Assembly: GCA_032127265.1 (NCBI GenBank)
Contig: JAQAZP010000103.1
Location: forward strand, 1 to 64,000
Direction: 5' to 3'
Source: JAQAZP01 sp032127265
GTDB taxonomy: Bacteria > Acidobacteriota > JAQAZP01
Length of the DNA stretch: 64,000 bases
Part shown: positions 59,507 to 64,000 of the stretch, piece after piece
Numbering within the stretch: position 1 is the stretch's first letter
How the letters are laid out: every line of letters starts with the position of its first letter
The notes under the pieces: generated by a model
Database searches by the model: none
The model's input: the letters and a program-made list of their open reading frames with translations, nothing else
Told to the model about the DNA's origin: nothing
Position numbers and translations under genes: made by a program

Positions 59507-60268
59507 TCAGCGGGAAAGCGGTGTGCCACCCTTGAGCAGGGCTTCGGCCTCGGCGGTGTACAAGCCCGGCCGGCGGAAGAGCACCAGGGGCTCCAGTTCT
59601 GAAAGCACGGCGGGTGCGCCCTTCACCGCCTCCACCAGAATAAGGTTGGGCTCTTCATCCTCCCGCGGCAGGACGTGCCGCACCCTGGCCGGCTGCAACC
59701 CTTCCGCGGCCATCAACTGCTGCAGTTCCGGCCAGCGCCAGGGCCGGTGGATCAGGCCCATCCGGCCGCCCGGCCGGAGGAGACGTGCCGCCGCGGCAAA
59801 GAGACCGCCCGGCTCGAGAAGGATCTCCTGCCTGGCCACGGCCCGCTGCCGGTCAGTGCTGGGCCGAGTGGCCCCAACGGGATGGAATGGCGGATTGCTG
59901 ACCACCAGATCGTAGCTGCCGGAGGGCTCCCCGGCGGCAAAGTCCTTCACGTCCTGGTGACGCACCTCGATCCGAGAGGCAAACCCGTTGAGTTGGACAT
60001 TGCGCCGGGCCAGGGCGGCCAGCACGTCCTGCACTTCCACCGCCACCAGACGGCGAAACGGGTGGAAGTGGGCCAGCAGGATACCGACCACGCCGCACCC
60101 GGCGCCAAGGTCGGCCGCCGTGTCATCGGGACCAACCGTGACGAAGCCGGCCAGCAACGGTGCATCCACCGAAAAGCGGTATCCGCGCTTCGGCTGGTGA
60201 AAACGGAGTTGTCCGCCAAGGAAGGGGTCGAGGGTCGATTCGTTGTGCGGTTCAGGTTCCCGGCTCAT
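59507..60268 (-). CDS. TrmN6-like tRNA1(Val) adenine-N6 methyltransferase
   Basis: 253 residues with the class I SAM-dependent fold: GYRFSVDAPLLAGFV before the SAM loop (ADLGAGCGVVGILLA) and the N6-amino methyltransferase motif NPPF in DLVVSNPPFHPVG. This matches the TrmN6/YfiC family, which methylates A37 of tRNA1(Val), although closely related enzymes modify other substrates. The ATG lies 17 bases inside the preceding 54-residue gene, so the two are probably co-translated. Confidence 0.8.
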   Translation of the reverse strand: MSREPEPHNESTLDPFLGGQLRFHQPKRGYRFSVDAPLLAGFVTVGPDDTAADLGAGCGVVGILLAHFHPFRRLVAVEVQDVLAALARRNVQLNGFASRIEVRHQDVKDFAAGEPSGSYDLVVSNPPFHPVGATRPSTDRQRAVARQEILLEPGGLFAAAARLLRPGGRMGLIHRPWRWPELQQLMAAEGLQPARVRHVLPREDEEPNLILVEAVKGAPAVLSELEPLVLFRRPGLYTAEAEALLKGGTPLSR

Positions 60269-60416
60269 TGTCCGGCTCCGAGCGCTGACGGTTCAGCTCG
60301 GCCTGGTATTTTTTCCACCCGGGGCACCAGCGAGTGTGCCAGAGCCAGAGCCGGGCGAGGAGCGAACCGGGGTTCTTCTCCGAGCGCTTGCGCAAGCCGC
60401 AATCTTCGCATCCCAT
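60252..60416 (-). CDS. 54-residue CxxC protein overlapping the TrmN6-like gene
   Basis: The minus strand from the ATG at 60416 reads MGCEDCGLRKRSEKNPGS, then LLARLWLWHTRWCPGWKKYQ, and ends EPGT with stop at 60252. GAGG lies 8 bases before the start. The Cys pair at 3 and 6 and the later Trp-Cys-Pro-Gly-Trp motif resemble a small unnamed protein that I recall from Geobacter-type genomes. It overlaps the next gene by 17 bases. It is too short for most automatic calls. It may bind a metal; function unknown. Confidence 0.7.
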   Translation of the reverse strand: MGCEDCGLRKRSEKNPGSLLARLWLWHTRWCPGWKKYQAELNRQRSEPDNEPGT

Positions 60417-60465
60417 GACAGACACCTCACGTGATGGAGAAAGTAGGGACGGGTACTACTTTTTC

Positions 60466-60801
60466 TCACACAGTTACCGTCTCTCCCGGGCCGAGCATGA
60501 TGGTGACGATCTCCTGCATGTTGCTTTCCCGCCCCACCGCCACCCGTCTCTGCAGGCCGTAGTGAGCAAGGCAGGTGCCGCAGGAAACCAGGTCGACACC
60601 AGCCCTGTCCAGGGCCTCCAGCGCGTCGAGCACCAATGAGCCATCGGCCACCAGCCGGACCCCGGAGTTGTAAAAGATGATCGCCTCCGGCTTCAGCTCC
60701 GCCGCGGCCAGGGTGCGGAGAAACGAACCCATCAGCCTGGCGCCCAATCCGTCGTCACCCCGGCCCAGGGTCTCACAACCGACGATGATGCTCTTGCCCA
60801 T
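60466..60801 (-). CDS. YedF-like DsrE family protein (lacks TusA domain)
   Basis: 111 residues matching the C-terminal DsrE-like domain of the selenium-associated protein YedF: MGSFLRTL, IIFYNSGVRL, CGTC (C74, C77), LQRRVAVGRESNMQEIV. The usual N-terminal TusA/SirA domain with its Cys is absent and no upstream frame supplies it. The pair of Cys in CGTC could still carry persulfide or selenide. It lies between the CxxC protein and the metallo-beta-lactamase gene. A cysteine desulfurase family gene of the sort that travels with YedF is at 26663. Confidence 0.8.
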   Translation of the reverse strand: MGKSIIVGCETLGRGDDGLGARLMGSFLRTLAAAELKPEAIIFYNSGVRLVADGSLVLDALEALDRAGVDLVSCGTCLAHYGLQRRVAVGRESNMQEIVTIMLGPGETVTV

Positions 60802-60853
60802 CTCAGTCTCACGATCTTTAAAAAGCAGGCATCGGGCCTCTGCCCGGGTTATC

Positions 60854-62245
60854 TCAATCCAGTTCTACCGTTTCCTGGTACTCCGGCACATAGGGATGGA
60901 AATTCACCTTCTGCAGTTTTTCGGCCAGGGCGGCGCTGGATTCGGGCTCGCCGTGAACAACGAATGTTTTCTTCGGGGGACTGGTGAAGCCCTGCAGCCA
61001 GGCCAGGATCTCCTCGTAGTCGGCGTGGGCCGAGTAGCCCGAGATCTGCTCAATGGTGGCCTTCACCGGCACATACTCGCCGTGGATCTTCACCGATTCT
61101 GCCCCTTCGAGGATCGCCCGGCCCCGGGTCCCTTCGGCCTGATAGCCGATGAAAAGGATGGTGGTGCGCGGGTCGGGCATCTTGTTCGCCAGGTGATGAA
61201 GGATCCGGCCGCCGCTGAGCATGCCGCTGGCCGAGATGATGATCCCCGGACCTTTGAAGCTGTTCAACTCGATGGACTGCTTGGTGGATTCGGTAAACTT
61301 GATGTGCCGGGTGCGGAAGATGTCGACGCCCCGCACCTTGAGCAGAGCGGCCTGAAGGTCGTGATCCTGCACATTCTCCATGTAGACCCTGGTGGCCTTG
61401 ATCGCCATGGGACTGTCGACAAAAACGGGCAGCTTCATGATCTCGTCCGCATCTTCCATCTCGCGGATGTTGTAGAGCAGTTCCTGGGTCCGGCCCACCG
61501 AGAATGCGGGGATCAGCAGAACACCGCCCCGGGCCGCGCTCTCCTTGATCACTTTGGCCAGCACCGACTGGGGGCTCTCCTCCCCGTGCAACCGGTTGCC
61601 ATAGGTCGATTCCAGCACCAGCCAGTCCGCCTCGGAGACCTGCACCGGGTCGCGAAGCACCGGCTTATTCGAGCGGCCGAGGTCGCCGGAAAAGACGATC
61701 TTCTTCGTTTCGCCGTTCGAGGCCTTCCACTCGATGCTGACAAAAGAAGAACCAAGGATGTGCCCGGCGTTGAGGAACCAGAGCACCAATCCGTTGCCCA
61801 GCTCAAACCGGTGGCTGTACGGCGTCGGTTCGAGGAGGCTGATGGCCGCTTCGGCATCGGCGCTGTCGTAGAGCGGCAGGGCCTCCTCGTGTTTCGAGTA
61901 GCCCTTCTTGTTCGCCCAGCGCGCTTCCTCCTCCTGGAGGTGTGCCGAGTCCATCAGCATCACCGCGCAGAGTTCGGCGGTGCTCTTGGTGCAGTAAACC
62001 GGGCCGGAAAAACCGTCCTTGACCAGCCGCGGGAGATAGCCGGTGTGGTCGATGTGGGCGTGGGTCAGCACCACCGCATCCACGTCCGTCACGTCGATGG
62101 GCAACGGTTCGCGGTTGCGCAGCCGGAGCTTTTTCAAGCCCTGGAACATCCCGCAATCCACCAGCAGGCGGTACCCGTTGTGTTCGAAGAGGAATTTCGA
62201 TCCGGTGGTGGTGCCGGTGGCACCGAGAAAAGTCAGTCTGGCCAA
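60854..62245 (-). CDS. MBL-fold beta-CASP protein (RNA exonuclease/RNase J-like family)
   Basis: 463 residues. The metallo-beta-lactamase motif is HAHIDHTGY, followed by the beta-CASP domain (LESTYGNRLH, LIPAFSVGRTQELLYNI, FVDSPMAIKAT, ISASGMLSGGRILHHL) and the C-terminal KH-free RMMBL region (SGYSAHADYEEILAWL). The family includes archaeal CPSF73-type and bacterial YhfI/Ysh1-like RNases, so the substrate is probably RNA. A TTG start at 62245 is set by GGAGG 6 bases upstream; the longer open frame runs through the response-regulator gene and is not coding. Confidence 0.85.
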   Translation of the reverse strand: MARLTFLGATGTTTGSKFLFEHNGYRLLVDCGMFQGLKKLRLRNREPLPIDVTDVDAVVLTHAHIDHTGYLPRLVKDGFSGPVYCTKSTAELCAVMLMDSAHLQEEEARWANKKGYSKHEEALPLYDSADAEAAISLLEPTPYSHRFELGNGLVLWFLNAGHILGSSFVSIEWKASNGETKKIVFSGDLGRSNKPVLRDPVQVSEADWLVLESTYGNRLHGEESPQSVLAKVIKESAARGGVLLIPAFSVGRTQELLYNIREMEDADEIMKLPVFVDSPMAIKATRVYMENVQDHDLQAALLKVRGVDIFRTRHIKFTESTKQSIELNSFKGPGIIISASGMLSGGRILHHLANKMPDPRTTILFIGYQAEGTRGRAILEGAESVKIHGEYVPVKATIEQISGYSAHADYEEILAWLQGFTSPPKKTFVVHGEPESSAALAEKLQKVNFHPYVPEYQETVELD

Positions 62246-62258
62246 AACGCGCCTCCTG

Positions 62259-62882
62259 TTATTTTTTGTCGCCGCGATAATACTCCGGATAGAGTTTCTT
62301 GAAGCACTCGGGGCAGAGGCTGTGACTGAACTCGGCTTCCGAGTGCTCGCGGATGTAAATTTCCAGTTGCTGCCAGCGCCCCACATCATCACGGATCATG
62401 TTGCACGACGCACAGATCGGCAACAGGCCGGACAGCTGTTTGACCTTGGCCAGGGACTCGTTGAGTTCTGCGTTCAGACGACGCAGTTTGATTATATCGT
62501 CGAAACGGGCCATGGCTACGGTGATTGCCCGCTCCATATCCCGTGCGGTGGAGGGTTTGACAAGGTAGGCGCCGAGACCGGCGTCCACCGCCTCCCTCAT
62601 CAACTCCGGGTTCTCGTAGGCGGTGAGCGCCACCACCGGTAAGGGATGGGCCTCCATGATCCGGCGGGTGGCCTCGATGCCGTCCATCTCCGGCATCTTG
62701 ATATCCATCAGCACCACATCGGGCGACAGGCGAGCGATCATGGACAGCGCCTCCTTGCCGTCATTGGCCTCTCCGACAACCAGGTAGCCGATCTCCTCCA
62801 GGGTACCGCACACCATCTCGCTCACCAGGTGGTCGTCCTCCACCACCAGCACCCGGATCTGTTTCTGATCCTTATCCATCAT
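62259..62882 (-). CDS. Response regulator with C-terminal Cys4 tail
   Basis: 207 residues. The receiver domain (about 8-125) has D60 (VVLMDIKMP), T87 and K109. A helical linker (130-150) leads to a 50-residue tail with two pairs, C157/C160 (PICASCNMIRD) and C190/C193 (LCPECFKKLYPEYY), in between a WQQLEIYIREH and a HSEAEFSH segment. The same tail ends many PAS or receiver proteins in Deltaproteobacteria and presumably binds zinc; it has no clear name. The start overlaps the oxidoreductase stop by 11 bases, so the two are one transcript. Confidence 0.8.
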   Translation of the reverse strand: MMDKDQKQIRVLVVEDDHLVSEMVCGTLEEIGYLVVGEANDGKEALSMIARLSPDVVLMDIKMPEMDGIEATRRIMEAHPLPVVALTAYENPELMREAVDAGLGAYLVKPSTARDMERAITVAMARFDDIIKLRRLNAELNESLAKVKQLSGLLPICASCNMIRDDVGRWQQLEIYIREHSEAEFSHSLCPECFKKLYPEYYRGDKK

Positions 62883-63870
62883 CCTCTCCCCCCTGCACTT
62901 CGATCCAGCGGTCCAGCTCCGCCGACCGCATACAGGCTTCGCAAATACGCACCGCAGCCAGCCCCTCCGCGGCCGGCACCGGGTTGGCCCCGCGGCCCCG
63001 CAAACAGGCTTCCCACTGCCGGAGCAGGGGAATGAGGGTGGGCACCGGCGGCTCCTGGGGCCGGGGCTCGGGGCCCCGGGCCCCGACGAACTCCAGCGTT
63101 CCATACACCTGGTCGCCGCGCAAGGTCCCCCGCGAACCGACGAATTCAAAACGGCCGCTGCGGGCCAGGCCGACCTTGCTCGCCTCCACCAGGCCCGGCA
63201 CACCGTCACCCAGTTCCAACTGGGCCGTGAACAGGTCCTCGAGGTGCGTGGTGCCCCTGCGGTAGGCCGCGGCCCGCACCCTCGCAACCTCGCGGCCGGT
63301 GATGAAGCGCAGGGCGTCGAAGGTGTGCACCGCGGTGTGCAGGATCACCCCGCCGCCGGCGGCCCCGGGATCGTCCAGCCACTTGTGGAACGGCGGCTCC
63401 AGACGCTGGTCCGCGCTACAGGAGTGCAGCCGCCCCACCTCCGGGAGGTGCTCCCGCAGGGCCCTGATCGTGCTGTTGAAGCGCAGGGTCTGACCCACGG
63501 TGAGCGGCACGTTCTTCTCCTCGAACGCGCGGATCATCGATGCCGCGGCATCGGCGGTCACGGCCAGCGGCTTCTCCACCAGCAGCGGTTTGCCCTGCCC
63601 GGCGCAGGCCAGGGCCAGGGCCGGATTGATGTCCGGCGTGGCCGCCGCCACCACCGCATCCACCCGTGGGTCGGCAACCAGCGCGGGCCAGGAACCGTGC
63701 CAGGCCGCGCCCCACTCCCGGGCCTGTGCCTCACCATCCGGCGAGCGCCGGCTGATGGCCGCGAGGCTGAGCCCCGGCAGGTCATTGAGGATATGGGCGG
63801 CATAGCGCGCCCCGTGCCGGCCCGGCCCGATGATCCCGACCTTGAGTGTGTCCTTCACGTGTCGGCCCAT
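62872..63870 (-). CDS. Gfo/Idh/MocA family oxidoreductase
   Basis: 332 residues. Rossmann loop GIIGPGRHGARYAAHIL (G-x-G-x-x-G), EKPLAVT of the dehydrogenase family, and GGGVILHTAVHTFDALRF with the putative catalytic His. Such enzymes oxidise or reduce sugars, inositols or other polyols with NAD(P); the substrate cannot be read here. It is the first gene of a two-gene unit with the response regulator, an unusual partner. The ATG at 63870 is used; a GTG five residues downstream is possible. Confidence 0.8.
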   Translation of the reverse strand: MGRHVKDTLKVGIIGPGRHGARYAAHILNDLPGLSLAAISRRSPDGEAQAREWGAAWHGSWPALVADPRVDAVVAAATPDINPALALACAGQGKPLLVEKPLAVTADAAASMIRAFEEKNVPLTVGQTLRFNSTIRALREHLPEVGRLHSCSADQRLEPPFHKWLDDPGAAGGGVILHTAVHTFDALRFITGREVARVRAAAYRRGTTHLEDLFTAQLELGDGVPGLVEASKVGLARSGRFEFVGSRGTLRGDQVYGTLEFVGARGPEPRPQEPPVPTLIPLLRQWEACLRGRGANPVPAAEGLAAVRICEACMRSAELDRWIEVQGGEDDG

Positions 63871-63891
63871 GGTGTTCAGCTTCTGCAGCCG

Positions 63892-63950
63892 GCGCCCGGC
63901 CGGGGGGGGATGGCCTCCAGCAGGCCGGGCGCGCTTGAATGGTCATTATA
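63892..63950 (-). promoter_or_regulatory. Promoter and leader hairpin of the oxidoreductase gene
   Basis: On the minus strand a perfect -10 TATAAT (complement of 63945-63950) with no good -35 at 17 bases. Between it and the gene lie the arms GCGCCCGGCC/GGCCGGGCGC (63892-63901, 63923-63932), a stable hairpin in the leader. The last 50 bases of the window show nothing further. Confidence 0.4.
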
Positions 63951-64000
63951 GACCAAGCCGTCCGCCTCGGCCATGACAGGTTCAGCTGGCGGATTTTTCT

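Noticed and set aside
62246..62392. N-terminal extension of the MBL-fold protein
   Set aside because: It runs through the end of the response regulator gene, and a TTG with GGAGG upstream gives the expected start of the fold.

Overview
The window reads as chromosomal DNA of a high-GC Gram-negative bacterium, most likely from the former Deltaproteobacteria (Desulfuromonadota/Desulfobacterota or close relatives). This is inferred from gene order (mutS2-dnaG-rpoD-tRNA(CAT)-zinc-ribbon protein-yggS; folC-accD), a YedF-type DsrE protein, small CxxC proteins, type IV minor pilins with sigma-54-type promoters, and dispersed palindromic repeats with a CAAGGCGC...GCAACGC core. No rRNA genes, CRISPR arrays or complete insertion sequences were seen.

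Layout. 0.4-6.3 kb: a minor-pilin cluster (PilX-like, a 1161-residue pilin-headed protein, PilW-like) behind a sigma-54-like promoter. 6.4-11.2 kb (minus): pckA, a membrane alkaline-phosphatase-superfamily enzyme and mtfA. 11.3-14.8 kb: a GAF-GAF-AAA+ sigma-54 activator and an SPFH/band-7 protein. 15-20.2 kb (minus): two unknown small genes and carAB. 20.5-21.3 kb: a perfect inverted repeat, a near-consensus -24/-12 promoter and an unrecognised gene, followed by a run of hairpins. 21.5-27.9 kb: a glycosyltransferase, folC and accD, a truncated mtnA coupled to tsaD, and a cysteine desulfurase family gene. 28-33.4 kb: a small membrane protein, two more alkaline-phosphatase-superfamily lipoproteins, an EIIA/PtsN-like protein and class II aldolase. 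33.4-35.4 kb: a conserved 65-residue protein and an exported three-repeat protein with His/Gly-rich loops. 35.5-45.7 kb (minus): a glycosyltransferase, yggS, the zinc-ribbon protein, tRNA, rpoD, dnaG and mutS2, the last behind a strong promoter and a structured leader.

45.8-48.4 kb is an accessory patch: a HigA remnant, a VIT-type metal transporter, a VapBC-type toxin-antitoxin pair with its operator, and a broken tyrosine-recombinase fragment. 48.5-52.8 kb is a compact trehalose-type operon (DUF5752-like protein, TreT-like GT4, OtsB, OtsA). 52.8-64 kb holds larB, a PATAN/DUF4388 protein, a polysaccharide ABC exporter whose ATPase is fused to a heptose-phosphate nucleotidyltransferase domain, an orphan LivK-type lipoprotein, two response regulators, a TrmN6-like methyltransferase overlapping a 54-residue CxxC protein, a YedF-like protein, a beta-CASP metallo-beta-lactamase protein and a Gfo/Idh/MocA oxidoreductase.

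The items most worth following up are the Wzt-HldE2 fusion, the giant pilin-headed protein, the unknown sigma-54-controlled gene with its upstream palindrome, the Thr-nucleophile 'sulfatases', the His/Gly-loop secreted protein, and the palindromic repeat family that lies at, and partly encodes, the ends of genes. Everything here was read by eye; no database search was run.
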